Source: Neoechinorhynchus agilis (Eukaryota; Acanthocephala). From it: a stretch of DNA of 64,000 nucleotides. The stretch spans positions 4,712,001 to 4,776,000 of the forward strand of contig CM121343.1 of the NCBI GenBank assembly GCA_051530055.1. Reading direction: 5' to 3'. The translations under genes were made by a program, and so were the position numbers. The notes beneath the pieces were generated by a model. The model ran no database searches. It was not told the DNA's origin and saw nothing but the letters and a program-made list of their open reading frames with translations. Of this stretch, positions 36,939 to 48,702 are shown one piece after another. Numbering within the stretch: position 1 is the first letter of the stretch; each line of letters opens with the position of its first letter.

Positions 36939-37199
36939 TTGTCTATATCGAAGATAGAGATCTGTATCGAGGGAAAAACGGTCCTACGAGGTGTAGCAAA
37001 CCAACGTTCTGCCTGTAAATTGAAGACACTGGATTCATCTATAGCTAAACGGCTTAATATGAAAGGACTATTATATAATGATCGCTCACTGTCGCCGATT
37101 ACGCTCTCGCCACGTTACCGTCGATCTAAAAGTCGACTTATCGATGCTCTCTTTTCAGCACAATATTTCCAATATTGTGTCGGTATTTTATGGAAGTAA
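36939..37199 (+). CDS. Small unidentified ORF (doubtful)
   Basis: Open frame of about 86 codons without an early ATG. It contains NMKGLLYNDRSLSPITLSPR, an SP-rich basic stretch. It could be an exon or chance. It ends about 240 bp before DCAF7. Confidence 0.2.
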   Translation: MSISKIEICIEGKTVLRGVANQRSACKLKTLDSSIAKRLNMKGLLYNDRSLSPITLSPRYRRSKSRLIDALFSAQYFQYCVGILWK

Positions 37200-37442
37200 A
37201 TCCCGTGCCATGGCTTTCTGTGCGAACTTAGGATTTGTTCAAAATCTGCTGGTTCTTACGTTTAAACGTAGGTGCCAAGCACTTACGTTTTGATCCATTT
37301 CGAGTAATATAAATGTGTCGCTACAATTCATTGAACACTCGAAAATAAAATTAAAAATATCTTTCACTGTGCAAAAAGTTTTGATCCACTGAGAGATTGG
37401 AGTTGATGCATTGTAGAGCAACTGATTTTTTTTAACTTTAAG

Positions 37443-38609
37443 ATGAATCATTTTAATACTCTCGGCGGTGCTGCTGCAGCTAATGCTTCGATGACACCTG
37501 TTCATTTTCAATCGATTGGTGGATCGACAGGCGTAAATAATGCGAATCATCAACGCCCTAAAAGAAAGGAAGTGCACAAATTTGAAGCTAAATTTAGTAT
37601 TTATGCAATCAACTGGTCATTACGAATGGATAAACCCTTTCGCTTCGCGATTGGATCATGTCTTGATGAATACCAAAACAAACTTCAGGTTGTGAGTCTT
37701 CGAGAAGATACTGAAGACTTTGTGGTACATGCTACCACAGACCATCCTTATCCTGCAACCAAAGTTATGTTTATTCCAGACACGAGAGTTTTATACCCGG
37801 ATTTAGTAGCTACAAGCGGTGACTTTCTTAGGATATTTCGATTAGATGACTCATCGATCCGTCCGGAAGCTGTCCTCAGTAACAATAGGAACAACGATTA
37901 TTGTGCACCACTGACTTCGTTTGATTGGAACGAGCTCGATCCTTACATTATCGGCACTTCAAGCATTGATACTACCTGCACTATATGGAATATTGAGACC
38001 GGGCAATCGATTGGGAATGTCGGAACAGCAGTTTCCACATCGTCACGCAATGCAGCAACACAAGTTGCGGGTAATGTTCATACGCAACTGATTGCTCACG
38101 AGAAAGAGGTGTTGGATATCGCATTTAGCAAAGGCAGCAGTGGTAGGGATTTATTCGTGACTGCTGGCGCTGATGGAACCATTCGATTTTTCGATCTTCG
38201 ACATCTTGAACATTCCACCATAATATTTGAGTATCGCTCCGCGCTTGCCCGTGTCCAATGGAACAGAGTAGATTCTAATTTCTTGGCTACATTCGCCGTT
38301 GACTCTGACGAAGTCATAATTCTCGACGTCAGAATGCCATTCACCCCTCTGTCGAAACTGAACAGTCATCGCGGACTTTTGAACGCTATCAGTTGGGCTC
38401 CTCACTCATATTTCCATATCTGCACTGCCGGAGATGATTGCCAAGCACTCATATGGGACTTACAACCTGCTGCAAATAAATCAATTCCTGAGGATCCTAT
38501 TCTTGCCTACACTGCACAAGGAGAGATCAATAACGTTCAATGGTCGTCAACACAACCGGATTGGATTGCAATTTGTTATCATAACATATTTGAAATGCTC
38601 CGAGTTTAA
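37443..38609 (+). CDS. dcaf7: DDB1- and CUL4-associated factor 7 (DCAF7/HAN11), WD40 scaffold
   Basis: Single-exon gene of 388 aa starting at ATG 37,443. It shows the DCAF7 signature along its length: KRKEVHKFEAKFSIYAINWS, DHPYPATKVMFIPDTR, YPDLVATSGDFLRIFRLD, CAPLTSFDWNELDPYIIGTS followed by SIDTTCTIW, TQLIAHEKEVLDIAFS, FFDLRHLEHSTIIFE, LNSHRGLLNAISWAPHS, QALIWDLQ, EDPILAYTAQGEINNVQWSS and TQPDWIAICYHNIFEMLRV. Human DCAF7 is 342 aa. The extra length is an N-terminal extension of about 34 residues and a Ser/Ala-rich insert of about 15 residues before VHTQLIAH. DCAF7 is a WD40 propeller that scaffolds DYRK/HIPK kinases and CUL4 ligases. All propeller blades appear intact. Absence of introns contrasts with neighbours and could mean an old retrocopy that replaced the parent gene, or simple intron loss. 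Confidence 0.97.
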   Translation: MNHFNTLGGAAAANASMTPVHFQSIGGSTGVNNANHQRPKRKEVHKFEAKFSIYAINWSLRMDKPFRFAIGSCLDEYQNKLQVVSLREDTEDFVVHATTDHPYPATKVMFIPDTRVLYPDLVATSGDFLRIFRLDDSSIRPEAVLSNNRNNDYCAPLTSFDWNELDPYIIGTSSIDTTCTIWNIETGQSIGNVGTAVSTSSRNAATQVAGNVHTQLIAHEKEVLDIAFSKGSSGRDLFVTAGADGTIRFFDLRHLEHSTIIFEYRSALARVQWNRVDSNFLATFAVDSDEVIILDVRMPFTPLSKLNSHRGLLNAISWAPHSYFHICTAGDDCQALIWDLQPAANKSIPEDPILAYTAQGEINNVQWSSTQPDWIAICYHNIFEMLRV

Positions 38610-38829
38610 TGATAAGTTTAGATAAGCGCAATAGCAATCAGTTATTATTATACCCAGTATTATGCATCCATGACGCTTGTTTAATTCGTACAATACATAC
38701 AAATGATTAACATCACATCTCAGATTCACAATGGCTTTCCCAAAATTTTACCAATCTCTTAAACTTTTTTCAATCGTTTCCACATTTTATTCTACAAAAT
38801 TTTATAAACACAAAACACTTAATTCGCTC
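38610..38829. other. Intergenic, 3' of DCAF7
   Basis: AT-rich sequence with no clear feature beyond a probable 3' UTR. Confidence 0.35.
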
Positions 38830-39152
38830 ACACCACGGCCGCCATACGGATGCTCGCGGGGTTTTCCCCTGCACGGCGAGACTATTGTTTTGGCGCAAAA
38901 ACATTGGTTCGCGATTATCCCTTGTTATTCTTAACAATCGCAGACCTATTTCCTGGTTCAGCACCAAGGCCGCCCCCCCCAGCGACACATAGGTTTCGAC
39001 GCCGAACGGAGCGAAGATAAAATTTGCAGAGCGAAGTTGCTGTATTTGGCAACTTTCCTTCGCTCCGCAGCAGTGGCGACTTCGGTGGCGCCTTTTTTCG
39101 AAACTTCGAAATTATTCCTGGCTAAAGTGTCGGTACATGTCGCGTCCCACAT
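38830..39152 (-). mobile_element. Decayed transposon protein C-terminal domain, copy 2
   Basis: Minus-strand frames read WDATCTDTLARNNFEVSK, GATEVATAAERRKVAKYSN, then in a shifted frame FAPFGVETYVSLG and RLLRITRDNREPMFLRQNN followed by SLAVQGKTPRASV. This is the same domain as at 1625-2466 and 60,878-61,192. At least one frameshift lies near the poly-C tract at 38,975. Confidence 0.7.
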
Positions 39153-39665
39153 AAGACAGTGGCCCCAGCTCCCTCTTAAACTGAACTTTATTATCTTGTA
39201 ACACTAGAGAAAAATATCCAGATCGTGCCAAAAATGTCGATTTTAAATAGCAGTATGATTTAGTTTACTGTAAACGAAATTTGCGAAAAACTAAAAGTGC
39301 CACTGGATCTTTTTGTATACTATAATGATCTCAAAAGTCCTTGCTCACCACTTATGCGTCTCAAAAATACAATCGGACAGCGATCCAATCAGAAAACGTA
39401 AATCAAATTCGACGTTTCCCAATCACTCTGTTTTGAATATATAATTGTGTTCTTTGGTGATTATACAAATAGACTGTTTTAATGATTTTAATATTTCGTC
39501 CGTCTCATCGGACTTTAGGTATAAAAGTAGGTCAGAGTGGCTTTATCCTTAGTTTTAGTCTATAATACGCTTTATTTGACCGGAATGTGTCTCGATAGTA
39601 ATAATAATGAGGAATTTATTCAGCATAGCGAAGTATACAGTTAATGCGATAGACAATGAAGTAAG
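39153..39665. other. Intergenic
   Basis: No gene seen. ATATTTCGTCCGTCTC at about 39,490 recurs with similar flanks at about 54,297, so part of this may be an old dispersed repeat. Confidence 0.3.
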
Positions 39666-42600
39666 TTAGAAATGTGAGTTTGATGTCCAACGATTGCACC
39701 GTTGCAGGCAAAGATCCTTCAGGAACCCGGCCCAGGATTTTGGTAGCGAATCAATGTGCCCGAAGAACTCCTCAATAAAGAGTGACTTGTGTTCGGGAGG
39801 GCGACCTCTTGAAAAAATACTAGGCTGGAAATGGCCCAAGTTTTCCAAATAGTACGTGATTAAACTTAAGTCCCAATTTGCAGGCGCGAGTGGCTTTTGA
39901 TTAAGCTACTTTCAGAAGTTTCTTCATTTGAGAAATGTCAGTCCTGGGGATAAGTTAACTGCAAACGTGTGACCGAGAATACGCAGTTTTTGTAAAGAAA
40001 TTAATCATTATTGTTTTAATTTCACCTAGCGATATTCACTCAGAAAAATGATTTATATTGAAAATTTTCGGCCAAAAAAAAACAAAACTTACAAGCATTC
40101 TAGATCTGACTGAAGAAGGCCAACGAAAAGGCCGAAAATTTTCAATATAAATCAATTTTCTGAGTGAATATCGCTAGGTGAAATTAAATACGCAGTTTAC
40201 TGGGAATAAAAGACTCGACAGGTAAGGACAAAGAATTATTGGAAAGGAGTGAGGAAAAGAATAGTTTTAGATCTCTGCGTAAACGACTTGAGCGGGTTTT
40301 AAAGATCAACTTTGTTTTGATAAATTGAGAGAAAGGTTCATGCGAGGTAGCATAGTGTTAAGATAGTCTATTGAATGTTCAATTAAAAGTTTTAAGCTGG
40401 CGACCCTATACGATTTCATCACAAAGGTGATATCATCAGCATAACAGATCAAAGCAGCATTATAAGGAAAATTTTGTACAATATATTGAGAAGCCAGGAG
40501 GAATAAAGAAGGAGAGAGCGGCGATCCCTGTGGGACACCATTAAGAGGGTAATATAAGGTTTTGCCAGCATCATCGTCATAATAAAAAGCCTTTGAAAAA
40601 AGTGTATTATGAATACTGGCAATGAGATTATGAGGAACACTGAAAAATTCTAACATCTCGACAATGAAGCTCAAGGAGATTTTGTCAAAGGCCTAAGGTA
40701 GGTCCACTGCTAGAATAGCGCGAAGAGGGTAAGCATCGTCGCCGAAGTTCGAGTAAATGTCAGCCAGCACTGAGTGAGTAGATTTACCTTTAGAAAAACC
40801 ATGGCAATTACGGGAAATGCAGTTGTGTTCCCTGATAAAAAGATTTAGTTTATGCGCTAGAGCCCGCTCATAGATGGTGACCAAATGATTTTGCAGGGAG
40901 ATCGACCGAAGGTCGTTGGGAGCCTTAACTAACTTTCTCCCATTTTTAACCAAGAATATGCGCCTCGAAATGTTGATATCTCTCCAGGCACAAGGGGAGC
41001 ACTTTAACATCAGACTCGATATAAGGAGGACGCAATCCCGAGAAAGCAATGAGAGGCATTTGGTCCCTGAGGTGCTGTTGGATGAGGACAATTTCGGATT
41101 TAGGGACCAAACTTTGGCAATATCAGATTGATTTAAGTCAGATCGATTACGAATTAGTGTCCTAAAAATGACTGGCGGTGTGATGCCTTTAGAGCAAGAG
41201 GAGGCATGAAAATCAAAGACAGACGAGAGTATATGATCCATAGAGGATGTTTTTAACCAGGAGGTGAGCTTCGATCTCCAACTGATAAACTTGTTCCTAG
41301 AAACCGTATTCCACCACATAGAGGAGAATGGTTGTAAAAACTTTAGGATAGCGCGGTCGGATGCCAATTGTTGTCGACATCGGGCAGCCCAATAATGTCT
41401 AGAGAGCACTTTGACAAGAAGAGCATCTCCACGAATTTTGGCTTGATATAACTGACGCCCAATAAATCGAAAAGATCCGCTTTCATAAGGCCTAGAAAAA
41501 ACCCTTTGTGGCTGGTAGAGAAACAGATTAGCTGTGGTATTGATAATACTGTTAATGTGAGGGAGGGCATAATTTAGATTGTTGTCTAAAACAGAGCGAT
41601 GAGAGAGAAGTGAGTAATTAACCGATCTGAACAGAGCGATGTTCAGAGGAGACAAGTGAAGGACTCTCCTAAGTGTATTGTTGGAGCCGATGGACCATAT
41701 TAAGACATCATGGCCCGTTAGGTGGAAGAAAGACAGTTGTCGCTCTACTTGAACTAGCAGGTTCAAGCATTTTCTGTGAATGATAAGGTCTAAGAAGGAA
41801 TGGGCATTTTTCGCTACAATATGAAACGATGGAGTAAGAGAAGCGCAGAGTTCGTATCGAGATTTAACAGACTTAACTATGGCTTTGGACCATTTCATTG
41901 AGAGATCGTAAAAATCTCCAGCAATGAAGTCGATATTGGAGCGGAGAAGGCATTTAACGATATTCTTAACAGGCAGCTCCCGATATGAGACTATTAATTT
42001 TTGGAAGATTGGTCGCCCCCCCCCACACTTCCACTGCATCAGGCACAAGTTCACCATTACCTGGGCTTTTTGGATTTTCTGCGGATCGGGCCTGCTCCGG
42101 GAATAAGGTTCGCAACTCCGTTTTTGATTAATTCAGATTGCTCCTTGATGATTTGACTTACGAATTCCGAATCCTTTTCAACGAAGCCATCAACGAGGTT
42201 GTCTTCGTCGTCTTGAATAGATATAGGTCTTTTGAGAACGGAGGAGCTTGGATGCTTGACAAACGAGGAGAGTGTTATAGGAAGTTCCGATAAACGTGTT
42301 AGCATTACACTGACTTTCCTTTCGAAGGTGACCAAAGCCTCGGTAATACGAGCTTGCATAATTGTGAGCATGTTGTTACAAGCCTCTTCGAGACGATGTT
42401 CCAGCAGCTCAATGGTGACCAATTGATTGTTAGAAAAGACAGGAGTCGAGTTCGCATTCGTGAAGGTTGGGTTATTGACTAAAGATGTGACCTGAGCAGA
42501 CGAAGCTGAAGCCGAGCTTGAGGAGCCTGGGTAGAATGACTTGCGGGCCGGAGAATTAGAGGGATTATTACCCCTATTTTTGAACCACGCCCAGTATCTC

Positions 42601-43560
42601 TTGAACTCTGGGCAACCTTTGAAGAAAGCAGCGTGCGGTCCCTGACAATTGGCGCAATGCCTCTTAAGTGGGTCGGGACAGCAATCTGAGGTGTGTTCGA
42701 CGCAAGAGCAGTGACAACATTTAGCATTCGTCTGATTTTTGCAATTTTGGCACCAGTGTCCCCATGGCTGGCAGATATTGCAGCGGGGAAAAACAATCAC
42801 CTTGTTCACTGAATGATTTCAGTGTGAAGTGGACCGAGAAGCAGTTGAAGGCCCGAGGTCTGCTGGTGCAGAGGTCGTCACGCTGATGTCTCATACCCTC
42901 AACCGCTGCAATAGATATTGGAAGTCTAGATTTTCTTGATTTGATGAAGTATTTAATTGTGCAACCGAAGGATGATTCGAAAAGGTCCCTATCCTCCTTG
43001 CACATGTCCGGTTGGAGTCCATGAACAAGAAATTGGACCTTTTGCGAGGTTGCAGAGACCGTGTAGAGATTATTAGGAAGGTTGGAGTTGGCGAATTCTA
43101 CAAGATTGGACATCCATTCATATTTGCTGACATAAATCCGCATGGTGCCGGCGAAATAAAGTAGTTTATCCACTCGCTTTACGCCATCGTTATTGAATGT
43201 GTGAGCCCAAGGAGTTATGAGAGAATCGTACATAACTTGTTTTGGAAGAATGGGGTTTGACTTGACGGTGACCACAAAAGGCCATCTTTTGGAAGGAAGG
43301 GCTTGATAATGTTCTGAGAAGACACTTGAAGATGCTTTTGTTTGAAAATGGGAGATCATTTGATCTCGCTGCTCGGTCGGTACCGACCCCCGCAGTTATC
43401 GGGAGAGTCAGAGATCACTGTTTCATCAACGCCCGTTGACGGAAGATCAATGGAATTGCCGATGATTTGTCTCCGAATGTCCGGAGGCACAGTGATCTTC
43501 AAGGAATTGGGTGGTCGTTTGCCATCAACGTCGAAAACCGCATTGTCTCGATAGTCATCA
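39666..43560 (-). mobile_element. Jockey-like LINE A (decayed, with endonuclease deletion)
   Basis: Minus strand, 5' to 3'. ORF1 runs from about 43,545 to 42,057 with frameshifts (near 43,360 and 42,810) and has three zinc knuckles: CNICQPWGHWCQNC, CCHCSCVEHTSDCC and CANCQGPHAAFFKGC. ORF2 starts at 42,057 (MVNLCLMQWKCGGG); compared with LINE B the APE endonuclease has lost about 110 residues, jumping to SNIDFIAGDF. Reverse transcriptase motifs follow: NDLRSISLQNHLVTIYERAL, CHGFSKGKSTH, AVDLP-stop-AFDKI (TAG at about 40,694), GVPQGSPLSPSLFLLAS and the catalytic CYADDITF. The C-terminal part (LRILGHTFAVNLSP, then GHFQPSIFSRGRPPEH) continues to 39,666 but is split by an insertion at 39,990-40,186. 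Clade assignment (Jockey superfamily) rests on CCHC knuckles plus APE endonuclease. Confidence 0.8.
39990..40186. mobile_element. Foldback element inserted in LINE A with 12-bp target duplication
   Basis: Arms 40,016-40,073 and 40,130-40,187 are inverted repeats of 58 nt with one mismatch, separated by 56 nt. The 12-bp direct repeat AATACGCAGTTT flanks the insertion (39,978-39,989 and 40,187-40,198). Removing the insert and one copy restores the LINE reverse-transcriptase frame across KLRILGHT. No ORF inside. Confidence 0.8.
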
Positions 43561-43706
43561 TCATACCATTTATTCGCAAGAAAGTAACAATATATAGCCG
43601 AAGTTATTTGGAGTGAAGCTTGCAGTCAAGGATTAAAGCAACGCTGACCATTTTTTTGCCTTATTGGCCCATTCATCTCTATGTATCCACGTGTAAGGGA
43701 GATTGC
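43561..43706. other. Junction between two head-to-tail LINEs
   Basis: About 150 bp between the end of LINE B coding sequence and the first ORF1 codons of LINE A. It should hold the 3' UTR of one and the 5' UTR of the other. No tail recognised. Confidence 0.4.
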
Positions 43707-46700
43707 TTAGAGCATCAAGGAAGGTGCGTGTGAAGATTGGTCTCTGTTCGGGGGTCTACCTCTCGAATAATAGACTAGGCCTGATATAGCCCAACAGTTC
43801 CAAATGCACTTGGTGCTATGAGAACCGAGCCCCAGTTTATGAGCTCTGTTAGCCTTCAGTTTAGCGACCCGTAACAGTCGCTTAAATTTGCTGAGATCAT
43901 GTTTTGGGGACATATTGGGAGTGAGCGTGAAGCCCAGCACCGTGATCTTATTGGAAATAGAAGAAGATGATATGTTAAAAAAGTTATTATAAAAATCGCG
44001 TACGCGTCGTTTCCCCGCTACTGATCTCGATTTTAAAATAAATTGGGTTTTAAGTGGGTTGAATGATAAACCCATTTGTGGGAGAGTAGAATTTAGGTAT
44101 GCTAATAATTCCGAAAGTTTCTTTATGGCTGAGATATAATTCGATTCCTTAATCACCGCAGTGAAATCATCTGCAAATAAAGTTAGGTCGTTGCAGATTG
44201 AGCAGTTCTTGATAAGAAATTGAGACGCCAAGCAGAAGAGGATGGGCGATAGCGGGGATCCTTGTGGCGCTCCTTTCGTTTGGTGGTAGACGTGTTGGGA
44301 TGTGTCATCTTGAAAAAATAATTTTTTAGATACCATAGTATTATGCACCCTGGCAATAAGATTATAGGGGAATTGGAAGTAACGGAGGATCTCACTAATA
44401 AAATTAATATTAATGTTATCAAAAGCTTTTGAGATGTCAAAGGAAATTAGAATATTCATTGATTTCTGATTTCTATTAAAATTAGCTAAAATTTCAGCCA
44501 TTGCCGTATGCACAGACTTACGAGGTAAAAATCCATGGCATCTTTTATCGATGCAATCATTGCCTAAGGCAAATTGTAAAAGAGATTTAGCCAGTGCCCT
44601 TTCGTAAATAGATACCAATAAGTTTTGTATAGAAATTGGTCGAACGTCTCCTCCACCCGTAACTTTTTTACCCTTCTTTTTAATCAGGAAAATTCGTTTC
44701 GAGAGGTTTATGTGCGCCCATTCCTCAGCGGATATTGACCTTATTCAGAACATTAGTCGCTTTCAGGCAGATCGAAGAGCCATTGTCAGAGGTCATATCC
44801 GTCGACCTCTACCATTGAACAATGTCGGACACTTGGAGATCAAACCTTCTTGGTTTAAGAGGTAAGAAGACTGGCTGGGAGCTCACTGAACAACCATTGG
44901 AGTGGCATTCACAGAGTGTTTTCACCACAGCCATGATCCCCGAGGTCTTTATCCATGATGCGGCCGCATGCTGCCAAGGGATGAATCTCTTCCTAGTGAC
45001 AACTCGCCACCACAGAGAGGAGGTTGGGAGGAGTGTTTTAATCAATCCTCTATCCTTGTTTAATTGGTGACGGGCTCTACAGGGCCAGTACAATGATGAC
45101 CAGAATTTGACCGCAGAAGGGTTACCTTGGGTTTTCGCTCACATTTAGTTCTTACCATACAATGAAAGGATGCGCGGGGTTACATAGGAGCGCTTGACAT
45201 GGTTGACCGTAGTAAGAAAGTCTTTACTAGCAGAAATTAAAAAATTATTGATTTCATCCATAGATGCAATTTTGTTACTGATAAAAAAGAAATTCAGAGC
45301 CGCATTAAAAAGGAAGATATTAAGGGAGCTAAGCTTGAATTTTTTTACAGAGTAAAATGTTTTCGTCGAAACCCCATATGATGCAGTCATGTCCAATTCT
45401 ACGAAATGGGGAGTTTTGAGAGGTGGTGAATGGCTTTACGGAACAACTTCGCCGCCAAAGGCATAGATCCAGGTAAGATAATGAGGATGTGGACTGAAAT
45501 GTGTGATAAGTGGGAGTAACAATGTCGTGGGAGTCGGTTGCCCTAATTACGGCTTTGAGCCACTTCTGGGATGAGTCATTAAAATCTCCAAAGATAAAAT
45601 CTATCTCTGAGTTTAAAATGTTTTTTAGGCAAGCCTTAATTTCGAGTAGATGAATCTTGCCGGGTCTAATATAGATATTACATAATAATAAAACCTCACC
45701 CTTATAGTTAAAAGAAAAAATCGCATAGGACATGATCGGGGAAGCGTATTCGGAGATCCTTTTAGGTAAGAAATATGGGCGAAAAATGGATAAAAGGCCC
45801 TGAGAGTTGGCAGAGAATGGAGGTGTTATAAAAAAAATAAAGTCATTAAAAAGGTGAAACATACTATTTAGAAGATCTGAAATCGAGTAGATCGATTTTG
45901 TTTCTTGTAACAGGAGTATGTCGCATTCTTTAAATTCGGGCTTTAGCTGTGATAGGCCTAGCGACCCCCCTGCATTCCACTGCACTAACCTGAGGCTCAT
46001 CGCGCCCTGCCCTTACGTTTGGAGTATAGCATATGAGGCTTCGCAATCATTTTGTGATTCCCGTTCTCAATAATCAGTTTTTGTTCCTCGATGATTTGCC
46101 TCACAAAATTCTCGTTATCGAGGACAGAGATATCTTTGTCTACTGACGTTGTTTCGTCTGGGAGGAGATGAAAACATCCTTTTAGCAGGAACATTCAACT
46201 GCATTGACGAAGTTTTAAGAAGACCGGAGAGGCTGTTGTCAATAGAGTTGACAAGTGCTTCAAAATGTGCTGCAAGTCTCTTTTCCAGCCCTTGGATTGC
46301 GTAGTTTATCCTTCTTTCCACCAGACTCATAATGTTCTCTGAAAACTCTTCGAACTTCGTGTCCAATGAACAGGAAGAGGCAATGTGATTGCTCGTTTGA
46401 GAAGATAGCGTGACTGTAGGTCTCAGACTGAATGAATGTGGAGCTGCGCTGGTCTGTTGAGCAGTATGCATTCTGGGTGCTATCACCTTGTTAGAATATC
46501 TAGAGGCCTAGTTAATAGTCTTTAAATGTAGGGCATGTTTTAGCAAAGGCACAATGACCAACTGATCCACAATTAGCACATTGTCTCGATGACTTTGGGC
46601 AGGCTGAAGAATGATGATCTGCAACACAGAAGGCGCAAACAGTTTTCTTGGAGGGGCATTTTTGTGCCCAGTGTCCCCATTTCTGACAGAGGTTACATTT

Positions 46701-47582
46701 CGGAAATATAAAATTATCTTGGAGCGAGATTTTGTTCTTTACAAATTTTACTTCCATCGACATGAAGGAACAAGAGGATGTTGTCAATTTCTCTTGAATG
46801 TGAACTGGAGCTTTTACCACTGCTCGTGGGATTGGTTTGCCGGTTTTCAATGATTTCAGGAAAAAGACCACTTCAAAGCCGAATTTGCATTCAAAAGCTT
46901 TCCTGTCCTCAAGTTCTATATCCGGAGATAGACCCGAGACAATGAAAGTTGACTTATAGCTGGAGTCAGTAATTTTAAGAGAAGGGTCCGCATTGAAACT
47001 GTTTAGGAAGACCTTATATTGTTTCATAAAGATATCGGAGACGAATTGGATTTTCAAGGTACCTCCATAATATCAGATGGATTTGATGCGATTATAATCA
47101 TCTTTCAAAGAACGCGGTCATGGCGTAACATATTTGTTGCGTAGACGATTTCGAGGTTGGATTGGATTAGTTGTGAGCGAGACTGAGAATGGCCATTTTT
47201 TAATCGGGAGATCCTGATATTGTAAATCATTGGGTGAATTTTCTTGGATATTCCCGAAAGGCTGATGACAGGTTTCCGGGAAAGTAGAGATTGGGTTATT
47301 AGGAGTTTGGTGTATGTTCCCGAAGAAATATTGTGTGCTCCGAAGGAACTGGTGACTGACTTCAGGGTTGAATTGCCTATCTTCGTCTCCATCCGTATCC
47401 ATTGGTTCCGTGACGACATCATCCGGAGGAACGGGTGGGATAACAAAGGCAGGTGAAGGATGAATGGGTGGCCGTATGCCACTCTCCACCGCAACGACAG
47501 GTTGCGAAAACATGTCGACGTCTCGATAGTCAATGTATATCGCTTCAACGATCACGCGTATGTATCGATTGTCACTCCGCAT
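43707..47582 (-). mobile_element. Jockey-like LINE B (nearly full length, decayed)
   Basis: Minus strand. ORF1 runs from about 47,582 to 46,005 in several frames and has three CCHC knuckles: CNLCQKWGHWAQKC, CAFCVADHHSSACP and CANCGSVGHCAFAKTC. A TGA replaces the Trp seen in LINE A near 47,117. ORF2 starts at ATG 46,000: RLVQWNAGG, CDILLLQETKS, GLLSIFRPYF, DFIFGDFNDSSQKW and YLDLCLWRR form an APE endonuclease. Frames shift near 45,360 and 44,800. Reverse transcriptase: SIYERALAKSLL, CHGFLPRKSVHTAMAEI, ISFDISKAFDNI, KGAPQGSPLSPILFCLASQF, LFADDFTAVI, then ITVLGFTLTPNMSP and VYYSRGRPP. The YADD-equivalent box is FADD. Same family as LINE A but a clearly different subfamily. Not autonomous because of stops and frameshifts. 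Confidence 0.8.
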
Positions 47583-47650
47583 CTATACACTGACGTTGTC
47601 AAAATCAATGACGAAAATTTTGTGATCTAAGAAGCGCTCATTCCAATTTA

Positions 47651-48180
47651 TTATCCAAAAATCGTCGCATTCTTCATCTTCACCGCTATCCATTGAAATT
47701 GTACAAGCAAACTCTCTTTCCACTCATTGAGATAGTGGCAGTGTTGAGTAAGTTGCCTGCTTTGGACTTGGCAGATAATTCTTTGTTTCCGAGAATTCAG
47801 TTCCGTACGAAGGAACTGTGGGATTTCTTGGTGAGAAAGCAACTGCTGTTTATTTTCTGAGGATATTTAAATCCTCCGTTTAATGGTTTTCACTGTTTGC
47901 CGCCCTCCGCCGCAGCAACAGGTTGTGAAAACCTTAATTGTGGCGGGAAGAGCAAAAATTCCAGAGTCGAATCAATTAATCTATCTGGTTTGAATAAATC
48001 GAATTTAGTTGCTGACGTTGACGCATTATCGGGTGTTTGATTTGCGTTGCATTTTAGTACTTGTGAAAGGAAGAAGTTATAATTTAAGGGAGTTGTGTCC
48101 ATGTTTGTAGTTTTCGGGAAGTTTGTTTTCGAGGCAATAACTTTAAGAATTAACCGCTGATATTTTGATACTCGGTGCAT
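47651..48180 (-). mobile_element. Possible 5' remnant of a related LINE
   Basis: A minus-strand frame (48,180-47,890) ends RFSQPVAAAEGGKQ, resembling MFSQPVVAVESG in LINE B ORF1; the underlying DNA matches at about 29 of 36 positions. The rest is unrecognised. It could instead be a real gene fragment. Confidence 0.3.
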
Positions 48181-48341
48181 TTCGTAGGGCTTACGATCAA
48201 ATGAATCACGAATAAAGAACTACTCAACGCACAAATTTTGGGTGAAACCGTTTGCGGAGATATCGTCGGGTGCTATTATTAGTCAGCAACTTTAAGCTTC
48301 CTTTCTTTAGCAAACTAGGTATAAGGTGTGATAGTTTTGCC

Positions 48342-48672
48342 ATGAGTAAAGATACTGGTTCCGATGAGACGATTTCGAAGGTTGGCACAAGCGCATCGAT
48401 ACTAGTGGAGATCGACTTAATCAATCAGCGGTACAGTGCACTTAGATGTATTATTTTGACTAATGCATTTGTGTGACAGGAGTAAATCGTTGCTGCGAAG
48501 GCTATCGAGTCCACTTGTAACATTCTCACGGAGTATTGAGGCTCTTGATGAGTCCGAATTAGCAGGTATGGAAACTATGCGCCAAATTCCTAGGTTCGCT
48601 AATTATGGAATTGATCGAAATATTTTAGCTTATACTTTACTTAATTCATCTACCTGTATAGGCAGCGGATAA
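48342..48672 (+). CDS. Small unidentified two-exon gene (93 aa)
   Basis: Exon 1 48,342-48,430, intron 48,431-48,479 (49 nt, GTACAG...GACAG), exon 2 48,480-48,672. Splicing joins two open frames in phase: MSKDTGSDETISKVGTS... IDLINQ-RSKSLLRRLSSPLV...GIDRNILAYTLLNSS. The result is a hydrophilic, probably helical protein with no signal peptide or membrane segment and no cysteine cluster. AATAAA follows at 48,697-48,702, supporting a transcript end. I do not recognise the family. The size and helical character would suit a small subunit of a larger complex (for example Mediator- or BLOC-type), but that is a guess. It lies about 550 bp upstream of the EVI5-like gene on the same strand. Confidence 0.5.
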
Positions 48673-48696
48673 TTTATATATTCTTAAATATTAAAG

Positions 48697-48702
48697 AATA
48701 AA
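48697..48702 (+). terminator. Polyadenylation signal AATAAA
   Basis: Canonical hexamer 25 bp after the stop codon of the 93-aa gene. Confidence 0.5.

Noticed and set aside
36471-37442. Promoter or enhancer calls near DCAF7 based on neighbouring TGACGTCA sites
   Set aside because: The sites belong to the tandem repeats. Nothing in the sequence shows that they regulate DCAF7.
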